From an uncultured Hungatella sp. (GTDB lineage: Bacteria > Bacillota > Clostridia > Lachnospirales > Lachnospiraceae): a stretch of DNA of 51,572 bases. The translations under genes were made by a program, and so were the position numbers. Position 1 is the stretch's first letter. Each line of letters starts with the position of its first letter. The notes below the pieces were generated by a model. That model saw only the letters and a list, made by a program, of their open reading frames with translations, was not told the origin of the DNA and made no database searches. This document shows, piece after piece, positions 41,309 to 50,031 of the stretch. The DNA is taken from NCBI GenBank assembly GCA_910585435.1, contig CAJUEJ010000028.1, forward strand, positions 1 through 51,572, read 5' to 3'.

Positions 41309-43847
41309 GTCTGCCCCTTATGAATTCAGGCCTGTGGAGCATTACAGCCTGAAGCAGTATGACGGGGACGGCTTTGTCATCCGCAATATGAAGATCACAC
41401 CCCAAAGCAGCGACGGGAAATCCGGGGCAGGGTTATTTGCCGAGACGAAAGGGATGCGTTTTTCAGATGTCCGCCTGGTAAATACTTCTGTGCAGGCTTC
41501 GGAGGGCAAGCCTGTGGGAGCACTGGCAGGCAGGGCAAAGGATACGGTCTTTGACGGGTGCCGGGTATACTGGGAGCCGGCAGCAGGAAGTTTCAATCTG
41601 CGGGGGCTTCTGGGAGACAGTGACAGAGGATACCGGTATCAGCTGAAAGGAAGCCAGGAGGCAGGAGGCCTTGTGGGGATACTGGAGGGAGAGGATAACA
41701 GAATCTATGAATGTCTGGCAGCTACCCTGCTTGAGGGAAAGGTTGTGGGAGGGCTTGCAGGAAGAGTTTTGGGCAGCGTGGAGATAGAACATTCCTATGC
41801 TGACTGCTACCTGTCCGGGACGGGAACAGCTCCAGGCTTTGGCGGCATAGAAGGCGGCATGGGAAGCGGGAGAGAAGGCTGCACGGCCGGGCTGATCGGA
41901 TGGCTGGAGGCTGCGGGAAGCGCAAGACTTTCAGACTGCTACAGTGCCGGATTTGTGGATATGGATAGAACGGAAGAGGCAGCCGGGCTGGGCCTGGGAG
42001 AAGGGACATTTTTTGTAGAGCGCACCTATTCTGCCATGCGGTATCCGGGAATGAATCCCGGGAATCAGGATGCCATCATACCTTTATGCCCGGGGTTAAC
42101 AGAAGGTAGCTCTTCTGTGTATTATCTTCGGTTCCGCAGTTTGCTGTCTGAGGAGGATACGGATGTCCGTGCCAAAGATTACAGTGCCATGACAGCCACA
42201 TCTGCTGCAGGCAATGATTTTGCCGCGGTGATGGGGGAAGAGGCTTTTGGGTGGAAAACCTACGGGGAAAGCCATCCCTACGGCTTAAAGACGGATCTGG
42301 ATCTGGATACCTACAGCTTTCCCGGGTTAAAAGGCCTTCCTCACTACGGTGACTGGGGCGTGCAGTTTCACAATTTCAGCCTGGTTTATTATGAGCAGTA
42401 TACAAACGATTTCAGCTATGGGTTTGAGGGCGGCAATGTCAGTGTTCTCAGAGAGGATTCCACGGTGAAGGAGGATGGCTATGCCGTAGCCATAAGCGAG
42501 GAAGACATGGACGGCCTGGGAAGCAGCCTGAAGCTTGTATTTACGTATGGCAGCCTGGAGGGCGATGCAGAGGGAGAACAGGTACAAAAAAGCCTGGAAT
42601 GGGAGTATACCTTGTCCCAGCTTCCCAAAGTTACAGATGGTGACAAGGCTTACTATCTGGCCTGCCTGCCAGATGAAATCGTGAACCAGTCCTATACGGC
42701 GCCGGATTTTTACCAGTACATGCATTTTAGCTATGTGCTGTCAGGAGAGACCATGAACGGGGAGTATTATTATTGCCCCCATTTTGCCAGAAGCGTCTTT
42801 ACCTATGATGAGACTCTGGATCTGGCAGCCATAGCCCAGGGGCTGGGGGTATCTGTCCGGACACCCAGACATCTGTATATGCTGAGCCTGTATGAGGATT
42901 ACTACCACAACAGCCATGACTATACGTTCTGTCAGGAGCTTGCGCTGGATTATGGCCTGTATACAGGCTATGGACTGTTTGCCGACGGTTTTGTGCAGGA
43001 GCCTGTGGGCAGCTTCTATCTGCCTTTTACAGGGACATATGACGGCGGCTGCCATACGGTAAGGAATGTTGTGTTTGATACCAGGGAGGGAAGCAGGCGG
43101 CTGTATGCAGGGCTGTTTGGGTATTCTGCCGGAGCCATAAAAAATGTGGTCTATATCCTGGATGCAGACAGGAATTTTGCCGTTTCCATGGGGAATTCTG
43201 CAGACAACCTGTATGTGGGAGGCCTGGCAGGAGGCAATTCGGGAACCATCGAAAACTGTGCCGTGGCAGGCCTCAATCTCATGGGCCAGGCCTTTGGAAG
43301 CACCATCTATGTGGGAGGCCTGACAGGACAGAACCAGGGGCTGATACGCGGCAGCGCCGCTGAGTCTGCGTCCCTGTCTGCGGATAACTCCAGCTACGGA
43401 ACCGCCTATGTAGGCGGCCTGGTGGGAGAAAATACGGACGGGGGCATGATTTCCACCTGTTATGCCACAGGGCGGATTACGGCGGAGGTGGATTCTACCT
43501 CCCAGGCGCGGGTCTGCGGGTTTGCCGGGTACAACAGAGGAAATATTGAGGACAGCTACGGGGCTGTGGATTTACGATCCAGCGGCCTGAATGTGGAGAC
43601 CTACGGTTTCTGCGGCGTGACCCAGAAAAGCCTCCCAGGCCACCTATATCCAGATGACCCAGGGGGATACCTCCCTGGTGGCAGGCATGGGGAGAGGGGC
43701 AGCGGTGCAGGAGTGGAACGGCAGTATCTATCCTTATCCGGCTGTTGTGACAGACAGCCAGGGGCAGTATGTCCATTACGGCCAGTATCCGGTTCCCATG
43801 GAACTGGGCGTGATGGGGGTGTACTACTGGGAGCGTCTGGAGATTGA
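41106..43847 (+). CDS. Giant pilin-like adhesin, fragment 2: GLUG-repeat region
   Basis: The open frame has 913 codons. Its ATG has no Shine-Dalgarno and its first residues are not a signal peptide, so it is an internal part of the protein begun at 40487. The native part runs about 41131-43629. It starts EDNSLYARDSGGDTAYVEYLRHLQNLE, a recurrent segment after the pilin domain in such proteins (given here in part). GLUG-type repeats follow: GGLVGILEGEDNRIYECLA, VVGGLAGRVLGSVEI, VGGLAGGNSGTIENCAVAGL, VGGLTGQNQGLIRGS, VGGLVGENTDGGMISTCYA and CGFAGYNRGNIEDSY. GLUG repeats form beta-solenoid-like surface regions. After AAAA at 43626-43629 the frame turns to junk. Confidence 0.85.
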   Translation: MSATVSHQGASASTAVAEDNSLYARDSGGDTAYVEYLRHLQNLESEISKTGGKEYALQRANINGAFYESAPYEFRPVEHYSLKQYDGDGFVIRNMKITPQSSDGKSGAGLFAETKGMRFSDVRLVNTSVQASEGKPVGALAGRAKDTVFDGCRVYWEPAAGSFNLRGLLGDSDRGYRYQLKGSQEAGGLVGILEGEDNRIYECLAATLLEGKVVGGLAGRVLGSVEIEHSYADCYLSGTGTAPGFGGIEGGMGSGREGCTAGLIGWLEAAGSARLSDCYSAGFVDMDRTEEAAGLGLGEGTFFVERTYSAMRYPGMNPGNQDAIIPLCPGLTEGSSSVYYLRFRSLLSEEDTDVRAKDYSAMTATSAAGNDFAAVMGEEAFGWKTYGESHPYGLKTDLDLDTYSFPGLKGLPHYGDWGVQFHNFSLVYYEQYTNDFSYGFEGGNVSVLREDSTVKEDGYAVAISEEDMDGLGSSLKLVFTYGSLEGDAEGEQVQKSLEWEYTLSQLPKVTDGDKAYYLACLPDEIVNQSYTAPDFYQYMHFSYVLSGETMNGEYYYCPHFARSVFTYDETLDLAAIAQGLGVSVRTPRHLYMLSLYEDYYHNSHDYTFCQELALDYGLYTGYGLFADGFVQEPVGSFYLPFTGTYDGGCHTVRNVVFDTREGSRRLYAGLFGYSAGAIKNVVYILDADRNFAVSMGNSADNLYVGGLAGGNSGTIENCAVAGLNLMGQAFGSTIYVGGLTGQNQGLIRGSAAESASLSADNSSYGTAYVGGLVGENTDGGMISTCYATGRITAEVDSTSQARVCGFAGYNRGNIEDSYGAVDLRSSGLNVETYGFCGVTQKSLPGHLYPDDPGGYLPGGRHGERGSGAGVERQYLSLSGCCDRQPGAVCPLRPVSGSHGTGRDGGVLLGASGD

Positions 43848-46800
43848 CGGAAAGGATTCCTATCACATCAGCCTTCTGGCTGCGGATCCGGATGAGAGAA
43901 GCATTACCAAGAATACTACCCTTTCCACGGCCCACAGCGACGGAGGCGTGGTGACTGATTATGGGTACGGGTATTATGGGGAAGAGGGAAGATGGGTTCA
44001 GGCTTTGGCACAGGATATTTACTATTCGGAAGGAGGAAAGCCAGGAGGGAACCTTGATGGGAGATATCCCTCGGATGGGGACGTGGACGGGGCCCTGAAC
44101 GCTCTGATGCCCGGGTATGAGTTTCATTCCTACCACAGCTATGGGATGGGGGAGGATGGCGGCGGGCTGTATCCGGCAGGGGCGTATGAGGATCCCCGGC
44201 ATGCCACCTATACAAACCCTTATGGCTATACGGATTCTAATGGAAATCCGGTGAATATAAAAAACTATAAGAGAAAGCCCAATGGTACCCTTACCCTGGT
44301 ACAGGAAGGGGTCAGTGTTACATTTACCATCAATCCCCATTTTGCAGATGCCATGTCTGTGGCAGACCCTGCCGGGTGGGAGTTAGATTCCCCTGTACTG
44401 GCAAGCGCTCCGGGGATGACCGGGGAAAATCCGTATGAAATCAGGGCGCTGTATCAGCTTCAGTGCATGAACTGGCATCTGGTGACAGACAAAGACAGCT
44501 CTACCGGAGCGGCAACAGGCTTCAGCGTGGACAGGATCGTGTATAATGCAATGAATGGATTTTACGGCGGGAACCAGTACGGATTTCTGTATTTAAGCCA
44601 TGATGTGAGACATAGTTCAGACAATGTATCTTTAGGAAATTATAATTATTCCTGGACAGAGCTCTATGACTACTATTGGGTACAGAGCCATGACATAGAC
44701 GGCAGGACAAAAGACGGTAAAGATACGGTAGTCACTCCTATTGCAGCTTTTCTGGACAAAAAGAATGTGAACGGCGGCGCTTCAACTTCTGATGTTACCA
44801 TTCTGACAGCATGGTTTGGGGGAAGCTATGATGGCAATGAGTATACCATTAAAAATATTGACATTGCAGCCAGGGATGCCAACTGTGTAGGGCTGTTTGG
44901 AGCCACTTTAGATGCCACGCTGAAAAATATTGTACTGTACTCGGAAAGCGGGGAAAACACGGTGACAGTAACCGGTTCTCCTGACTACCACGAATATCAC
45001 AGCTGGTATGCGGCAGGAGGCCTGGTGGGCCTGGCAGGCGTCTCTTCTGAGAATAAGGATGCCAGCAAGACCATCTCCAACTGTTCTGTAGCCGGCTACA
45101 CGATTATTGATAATACTTCCTATATTAACAGCAATTCCTACGGCGGCGGCGCAGTGGGAGGCCTAGTGGGAGTATGCAATCTGTCACTGGAAGGATGCAC
45201 GGCGGTGACAGCGATAAAGCTTCAGACAGCCCATAGCAACGGGAAAATCCCTTCCGGGGCACCGCTGCGGGCGGGAGGCCTGGCCGGGGCCTGTGTGGCA
45301 GGGATCAGGAATTGTTATGTAGGCGGAGAGATACAGGTTTCAGAAAACTATGGGATTCGCTCTAACCGTTACGCAGGAGGAATCATCGGCGGGGCCGGCA
45401 TGCGGCCTATGTTTGTTCCGTATTACAGCGTTACTGCCACAGGGGGAAATGTTCCGGTGAATAACAGCTACAGCTATATGGAGCTTCCCGATAAAAGCAG
45501 AGGAAATATTCAAAATGTGTATGCCATCGGCGGATTAGGCGGCTCCGACCGGTTTTATGTAACCCTGTCCAATGATTATTATCTGGGGATGGAGCTGGAG
45601 CCGGATGACCGGTTTTCTGTTATCATCGAGGGCACCCCGGCCACCGGAGAATGGAAGGTGGGGACTCAGTATGCCCAGGTAAACGGCATGGCATCCCAAA
45701 CCCTTCCGGTTAATGGGACGAATTACTATTATACCAACCTGGGGGCTGATTCGTCTGGCACGACGGATTCACCGGTTAATGGCAGCGCATTGTTTCTGAG
45801 GCAGAGGCAGGGCTGGAATTATTATTATATCTTCCAGGGCTGGCTGCTGCTTGAGAACGGGCAGTACAGGCTTTCCGCCAACTGGAATGAGGTGCTGAAC
45901 ACATACGCCAAACCAGTGGCTAATGACATCCATTCCCTGACCTACCCCCAGCTGGCCGGCATGGAGGACATTCCGGTTAACGGGGAGCTTAAAAATATTT
46001 ACACCCTCCTTCCAGGCTTCTCCCCTGTCACCAGCCAGAATGACGACGGCTATTCCATGGCAGGAAGGTACAGCTATGCGCCTGCCAACGAACCTAACCT
46101 GGCCGGTTTAAATTATCCCTTCCCCACCATCCTTACCAGGGGGCGGCAGAGCATCCATGTCCATTATGGCAGCTGGCCTCAGAACGGCATTGTCCGGTCA
46201 AACGGAGGAAAATCCATAGAGCTGGATCTGTTTACCAGGAACACATGGACAGAGCTGCTTACGCTTTCAGAGGATGCAGGTTTCGGCGGGATCTGGGAAG
46301 TGACAAGCGCGGATCCGGCTATCGCAGCCGGGGCAGGAAGCGTTTCACAGGCCGGGCCGGGACAGGAAGAGGGGTACAACCTGACGGTGACAGGAAACAG
46401 TGTGGGAACTACTGTTCTTACGGTGGCCTACAGGCTGGATTCCAGCGTGTACACACTGGATATCCCGGTCAATGTGACAGCCAGGCTGGAGCTTCGGCCT
46501 GAGGAAGGCATGGTGGAGATGTTCACCAACGACATGGTGGAGGTACGGCTTTTGCCATACGGAAGAAGCTGGAATCCCAATGAGGCCCGGCCGGTTCTTG
46601 AGCTGGCTGCACAGGGTATTGCAATTACATTTTCCGCTGACAGCATCCACCACGACGAACACAAGACAGCGGCCATAGAGCAGAGAGACGGAAGTATTTT
46701 CATGAAGCTGACCTCAGACGGCGTGGGAGATGTGGCCTCTGTCAGTCTGGGATACAAGTATCAGTATAACCAAAAGGTATACACAGGGATCAGTGCTGTC

Positions 46801-47127
46801 CCGATCCGGACTACGCTGCCTCAGATTCTTCCGGCAGAAAACGTTGTCAAAGTAAATGAGGCCAGGGATATTACAGTAGCCTTTGAAAAATCTGATGGGA
46901 CAACGGCGGTTATAGATGTGCTTTCATCGGCAGAAAGCGAAAATCCAGCTGTTGCCAGGCTGGTGACAGCTGTCGCCGACAACAACGGGGCGGACGGCAG
47001 GGTGTCGTTTCAAATAACCGGTGAGGCACCAGGGGAAACCTGTATTGTTCTCAAGGTTTCCCTGACTATGGACAGCCGCAGCCATCACGTGACCGTCACA
47101 GTTCCTGTAAAGGTTGAGGGGCCATAG
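43654..47127 (+). CDS. Giant pilin-like adhesin, fragment 3: GLUG and Ig-like C-terminal region
   Basis: The open frame has 1157 codons, without RBS at its ATG. The same frame is open from 43621 and continues fragment 2 smoothly (QKASQATYIQMTQGDTS) if one A is removed from the AAAA run. It has more GLUG repeats (AAGGLVGLAGVSSENKD, VGGLVGVCNLSLEGCTA, AGGLAGACVAGIRNCYVGG). A tyrosine- and glycine-rich region lies before them. Two C-terminal beta-sandwich modules resembling BIG-type immunoglobulin domains follow (WEVTSADPAIAAGAGS, ENVVKVNEARDITVAFEK). There is no LPXTG or membrane anchor at the end, so retention must come from the pilin N-terminus. With both shifts corrected the whole gene encodes about 2,212 residues. 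Confidence 0.85.
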   Translation: MTQGDTSLVAGMGRGAAVQEWNGSIYPYPAVVTDSQGQYVHYGQYPVPMELGVMGVYYWERLEIDGKDSYHISLLAADPDERSITKNTTLSTAHSDGGVVTDYGYGYYGEEGRWVQALAQDIYYSEGGKPGGNLDGRYPSDGDVDGALNALMPGYEFHSYHSYGMGEDGGGLYPAGAYEDPRHATYTNPYGYTDSNGNPVNIKNYKRKPNGTLTLVQEGVSVTFTINPHFADAMSVADPAGWELDSPVLASAPGMTGENPYEIRALYQLQCMNWHLVTDKDSSTGAATGFSVDRIVYNAMNGFYGGNQYGFLYLSHDVRHSSDNVSLGNYNYSWTELYDYYWVQSHDIDGRTKDGKDTVVTPIAAFLDKKNVNGGASTSDVTILTAWFGGSYDGNEYTIKNIDIAARDANCVGLFGATLDATLKNIVLYSESGENTVTVTGSPDYHEYHSWYAAGGLVGLAGVSSENKDASKTISNCSVAGYTIIDNTSYINSNSYGGGAVGGLVGVCNLSLEGCTAVTAIKLQTAHSNGKIPSGAPLRAGGLAGACVAGIRNCYVGGEIQVSENYGIRSNRYAGGIIGGAGMRPMFVPYYSVTATGGNVPVNNSYSYMELPDKSRGNIQNVYAIGGLGGSDRFYVTLSNDYYLGMELEPDDRFSVIIEGTPATGEWKVGTQYAQVNGMASQTLPVNGTNYYYTNLGADSSGTTDSPVNGSALFLRQRQGWNYYYIFQGWLLLENGQYRLSANWNEVLNTYAKPVANDIHSLTYPQLAGMEDIPVNGELKNIYTLLPGFSPVTSQNDDGYSMAGRYSYAPANEPNLAGLNYPFPTILTRGRQSIHVHYGSWPQNGIVRSNGGKSIELDLFTRNTWTELLTLSEDAGFGGIWEVTSADPAIAAGAGSVSQAGPGQEEGYNLTVTGNSVGTTVLTVAYRLDSSVYTLDIPVNVTARLELRPEEGMVEMFTNDMVEVRLLPYGRSWNPNEARPVLELAAQGIAITFSADSIHHDEHKTAAIEQRDGSIFMKLTSDGVGDVASVSLGYKYQYNQKVYTGISAVPIRTTLPQILPAENVVKVNEARDITVAFEKSDGTTAVIDVLSSAESENPAVARLVTAVADNNGADGRVSFQITGEAPGETCIVLKVSLTMDSRSHHVTVTVPVKVEGP

Positions 47128-47223
47128 GCCACCCCCGGGACACAGGGAGAACCGGCTTTAGAAACAGCTGCCGCACGGATGTCAGCCTGTGAGGAAAATA
47201 CATTGTACAAGATGGAGGAAGAT

Positions 47224-48057
47224 ATGGAGTTGAGAAAAAAATGGAAAAGCCGGAGCGGGGCCTCCATTCTCATAGCCCTTCTGTTCTTTTTGGTTTCAAT
47301 TATGGTTTCTTCCTCCATTCTCATGGCGGCGGTTTCCAATGCAGGCAAACTGAACAGAAACAGGCTGGCACAGCAGAGATATCTGGCCCTGTCCTCTGCC
47401 ATCCAGATGATCTGCGATGAGCTGGTGAAGGCAGAATATTGTGGAAAATACAGGTATGAGGAGATTATTACCTATAAGGAGGAGACAGAGGAGGGAGAGG
47501 GCGGCGGCCAGATGCAGGTGGAGGCAGTGGAATACCACTATACCCAGACCCAGGGAGAGTATTGCTGCGGGCTGGAGGAGGTGCTGCCGCTGCTTGAAGA
47601 CCTGGACCTTCTGTTTGCCCGGACATTTCCGCCTGATAAGGAATGGGAAGAGGAAAACGGAGACCAGAGTATTCTGGTAAAGACAACGTATGAAGCCCTG
47701 GCAGATCTTCCGTCAAAGCCTCATGGGGAAACAGATCCCCACACGATGACTCTGACCGTAAATACCCAGAAGGGGGAGGAAGGAAACCTGATTCCCGGTC
47801 TTATGGAGGAGGTTCACATGGAAATCTGGCTGTCCCATATTTCTGAAAACGGATATACCCTTCGTCTGAGGGCTTCTATGGGGGAGGAAGACGCCAACGG
47901 GCATGTGTTTAAGATGGAAGCGGAGCTGACCCAGACCGGAACCGCCCCTGTGCTCAGTGACAATCCGGGGGAGGGCGGACAGGAATACACGGCCGGGCCT
48001 ATGACCTGGGCCCTGGGCTGGATCGCCAAGGAGGAGGCAGAGGACAATGAAGGGTAG
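47224..48057 (+). CDS. Minor pilin-like protein lacking Glu5 (PilX/GspK-like)
   Basis: The protein has 277 residues. A basic leader ends in SRSG, followed by a hydrophobic helix ASILIALLFFLVSIMVSSS. The helix resembles class III pilins, but the conserved Glu at +5 is absent, a mark of GspK/PilX-type tip subunits. A long helix and an acidic soluble domain follow (YEEIITYKEE, YCCGLEEVLPLLEDLDLLF). No family match is certain beyond the N-terminus. ATG 47224 is chosen because GGAGGAAG lies just before it; in-frame ATGs at 47179 and 47212 lack such a site. It starts 97 bases after the giant gene and overlaps the next minor pilin by 11 bases. Confidence 0.75.
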   Translation: MELRKKWKSRSGASILIALLFFLVSIMVSSSILMAAVSNAGKLNRNRLAQQRYLALSSAIQMICDELVKAEYCGKYRYEEIITYKEETEEGEGGGQMQVEAVEYHYTQTQGEYCCGLEEVLPLLEDLDLLFARTFPPDKEWEEENGDQSILVKTTYEALADLPSKPHGETDPHTMTLTVNTQKGEEGNLIPGLMEEVHMEIWLSHISENGYTLRLRASMGEEDANGHVFKMEAELTQTGTAPVLSDNPGEGGQEYTAGPMTWALGWIAKEEAEDNEG

Positions 48058-48451
48058 GCAAAAGAACAGCAAAAAAGTATGGGGAAAAGGGCCGGGGAAG
48101 CTTCAGGGGAATACTGGAGAAACCCTGGTGGAGATGATGGCATCCATTGTGATTGCCTCTTTGGCAGTAGCTCTTTTATTTTCTGCGGTGATGGTGACTG
48201 CAAAGATGGACAGAAGATCCAAAAAGGCGGATGAAGAATACTATGAGGCATTGTCCGCCGCGGAAATAAGAAAAAATGGGCCGGAAGAAACAGAGTGGGC
48301 CGGAACTGTGACTGTCACCGGAAGCGGCGCCGCCGTGAAGGAAATGGACATCCTGTTTTACGGAGGCAACGGCATATATGCATATGGGCCTGCCGGGGAC
48401 AGCGGGGAAGGGGAATCACCGGAGGAGAGCGGCGAGGAGGCTGGGCCATGA
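48047..48451 (+). CDS. Minor type IV prepilin, PilV/GspI-like
   Basis: The protein has 134 residues. A 24-residue basic leader ends GNTG, cleaved before ETLVEMMASIVIASLAVALL. Glu at +1 instead of Phe is unusual, while Glu at +5 is kept. The short soluble domain (EYYEALSAAEI, WAGTVTVTGSG) and a Gly/Glu-rich C-terminus follow. The ATG overlaps the preceding stop region by 11 bases and the next gene begins in its stop (ATGA), so three minor pilins are translationally linked. It probably belongs to the tip-priming set. Confidence 0.8.
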   Translation: MKGRQKNSKKVWGKGPGKLQGNTGETLVEMMASIVIASLAVALLFSAVMVTAKMDRRSKKADEEYYEALSAAEIRKNGPEETEWAGTVTVTGSGAAVKEMDILFYGGNGIYAYGPAGDSGEGESPEESGEEAGP

Positions 48452-48957
48452 GAAGAAAGCTGAGGGCAGAAAAAGGGGTGACCCTGGTGGAAATGCTGGC
48501 CTGTGCCGTGATCCTGGTGCTGCTGGGGCTGATGCTTAACACAGGGATTCAGGTGGCAGCTAGAAGCTATCATGCCATTACCGCAAAAGCAGAGACCCAG
48601 CTTTTATTGTCCACTATCACAGATGCTCTGGCAGATGACCTGCGCTATGCCCGGGAAATAGTGACGGAGGAGGCAGAAGCAGACAGTGAGGCAGGAGGGA
48701 AAAAGCTGATAAGCTATAACAGTGATTCCTATGGCCTGGCTGCCTGTCCTGGGATCAGCGGGGAGGGGCAGATTCTGGTGGGAGGCAAAAAGCTGCTCCC
48801 TGCAGGGGCCTACGGAAACGGGGCTTATGAGGCAGAGACATTGGACATTTTTTATGACGGCGCCTGCTTTTCTATCTATGTAAGGGTTAAGGAAAAAAAC
48901 GGCAGCATTTCAGCAGAGACAAAGGTTTCCGTCCGGTGCCTCAATGGGAAGACATAA
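48448..48957 (+). CDS. Minor type IV prepilin, PilW/GspJ-like
   Basis: The protein has 169 residues. A ten-residue leader ends EKG, followed by VTLVEMLACAVILVLLGLML with Glu at +5. A helix and beta-rich domain follow (ITDALADDLRYAREIVTEEA, ETLDIFYDGACFSIYVRVKE). The pattern 'sort residues, ask for structure of ADDLRYA' is typical of GspJ/PilW-like minor pilins. It is the last gene of the pilus operon: a terminator-like hairpin lies about 55 bases downstream. Confidence 0.82.
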   Translation: MRRKLRAEKGVTLVEMLACAVILVLLGLMLNTGIQVAARSYHAITAKAETQLLLSTITDALADDLRYAREIVTEEAEADSEAGGKKLISYNSDSYGLAACPGISGEGQILVGGKKLLPAGAYGNGAYEAETLDIFYDGACFSIYVRVKEKNGSISAETKVSVRCLNGKT

Positions 48958-49010
48958 ACGATAAAAGCTATTGCTATTATCTTCAGGATAGTCTATACTA
49001 GTTATGAACA

Positions 49011-49044
49011 AAAATAAAAGTCTGGGGAGCCGGGCTTTTTATTT
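49011..49044 (+). terminator. Intrinsic terminator of the pilus operon
   Basis: AAAGTCTGG (49017-49025) pairs with CCGGGCTTT (49030-49038), allowing two G-U pairs, across a GGAG loop. It is flanked by AAAATA and TTATTT and begins 54 bases after the last pilin stop. Confidence 0.65.
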
Positions 49045-49081
49045 CGCATAAGCTTAACCAAAAACAGGAGGCGGGGGATCA

Positions 49082-49978
49082 ATGGAACAAATCGTATGGG
49101 ATGAAAAATTTAATATCGGTGTGGAGGTGGTAGACAAAGCGCATTCCAAGCTTTTTCGGATCATGAAAAAACTCCTGGAAGTTCCGGAGAATGAGGAGAT
49201 CAATCAGGCTACATACCGGGAGGGAATCAAATATCTGGAAGCCTATACCATGATCCATTTTCTGGAAGAGGAGACGTACATGCGTTCTATCAAGTACAGC
49301 AATTACGCACATCACAAGCGGATCCATGACAATTTCAGGGACAAGACCCTGGTTTCTATCAAAAGGGATTTGGAGCTGTCAAACTTTTCTCCGTCGGCCG
49401 TCCAGCGTTTTGTGCTGGTGGTAAATAATTGGCTGGCAGAGCATATTATGGTTGAAGATCAGGCGATTGTGGGAAGGAATTTTGCCAGGAAGAACCGGGG
49501 GCTCTCCTCCCAGATACCTCTTATATCCAAGACTGTCAACCGGACTACCACGGAAGTGTTCCAGATAGAGGCAAAGCTTTCCAGCGCAGAATACAAGGGA
49601 CAGAACATCGGCAAGGCCTTCTACTGCCAGCGTGCCTTTGATATCGAGGGAGGAATCCGGGTGCAGATCCTTCTGGGAGTCGGGGAGCTTCTGATGATGC
49701 GGGGGACCGAACGGATCCCCGGAAAGAAGATGACAGGGAAGGATGAGCTGGATCATGAAATCCTTCTGAAGGTGTTTGAACTGCTGTTCCAGAATGTAAG
49801 CAGGATGTTCCGGGTGGAGACAGCCTATGAGCTTGAAAAAGAGAACCTGATGGACAAGGAGCAGTTCCGCACAAACTTTATGAAAGGGTATCCATGCCGC
49901 CTGCTTTTCAGTACCAAGGCCGGAAGCTTTATATTCTGTTATAGAAGCTTTAGAGTGAAGGAGACGAAAGGCGGCTGA
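49082..49978 (+). CDS. Bacteriohemerythrin-domain protein with an unassigned C-terminal domain
   Basis: The protein has 298 residues. Residues 1-135 are a complete hemerythrin fold binding a di-iron centre. All seven iron ligands are present: H21, H59, E63, H78, H82, H121 and D126 (motifs HFLEEE, HHKRIH, HIMVED). Free-standing bacteriohemerythrins end here, but this protein has about 160 more residues (VFQIEAKLSSAEYKGQNIGK, GVGELLMMRGTERIPG, FQNVSRMFRVETAYELE). I do not recognise that domain; a CheC/CheX-like or other sensory alpha/beta fold is possible. Function is likely oxygen or redox sensing in an anaerobe. It has AGGAGGCGGGG before ATG 49082 and its own terminator upstream. Confidence 0.88.
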   Translation: MEQIVWDEKFNIGVEVVDKAHSKLFRIMKKLLEVPENEEINQATYREGIKYLEAYTMIHFLEEETYMRSIKYSNYAHHKRIHDNFRDKTLVSIKRDLELSNFSPSAVQRFVLVVNNWLAEHIMVEDQAIVGRNFARKNRGLSSQIPLISKTVNRTTTEVFQIEAKLSSAEYKGQNIGKAFYCQRAFDIEGGIRVQILLGVGELLMMRGTERIPGKKMTGKDELDHEILLKVFELLFQNVSRMFRVETAYELEKENLMDKEQFRTNFMKGYPCRLLFSTKAGSFIFCYRSFRVKETKGG

Positions 49979-50004
49979 TATTGATGGCTTTTGACATGTG
50001 CAGG

Positions 50005-50031
50005 GGCGTCCGCCAAAAGGCTGCGGACGCC
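50005..50031. other. Hairpin between convergent genes
   Basis: GGCGTCCGC (50005-50013) and GCGGACGCC (50023-50031) form a perfect 9-bp GC-rich stem. It overlaps the stop codon of the minus-strand gene. Neither side has a T-tract, so a terminator role is uncertain. Confidence 0.5.

Noticed and set aside
43495..44340. 281-codon minus-strand frame across the giant gene
   Set aside because: It is the shadow of a GC-rich coding region and lacks an RBS or domain.
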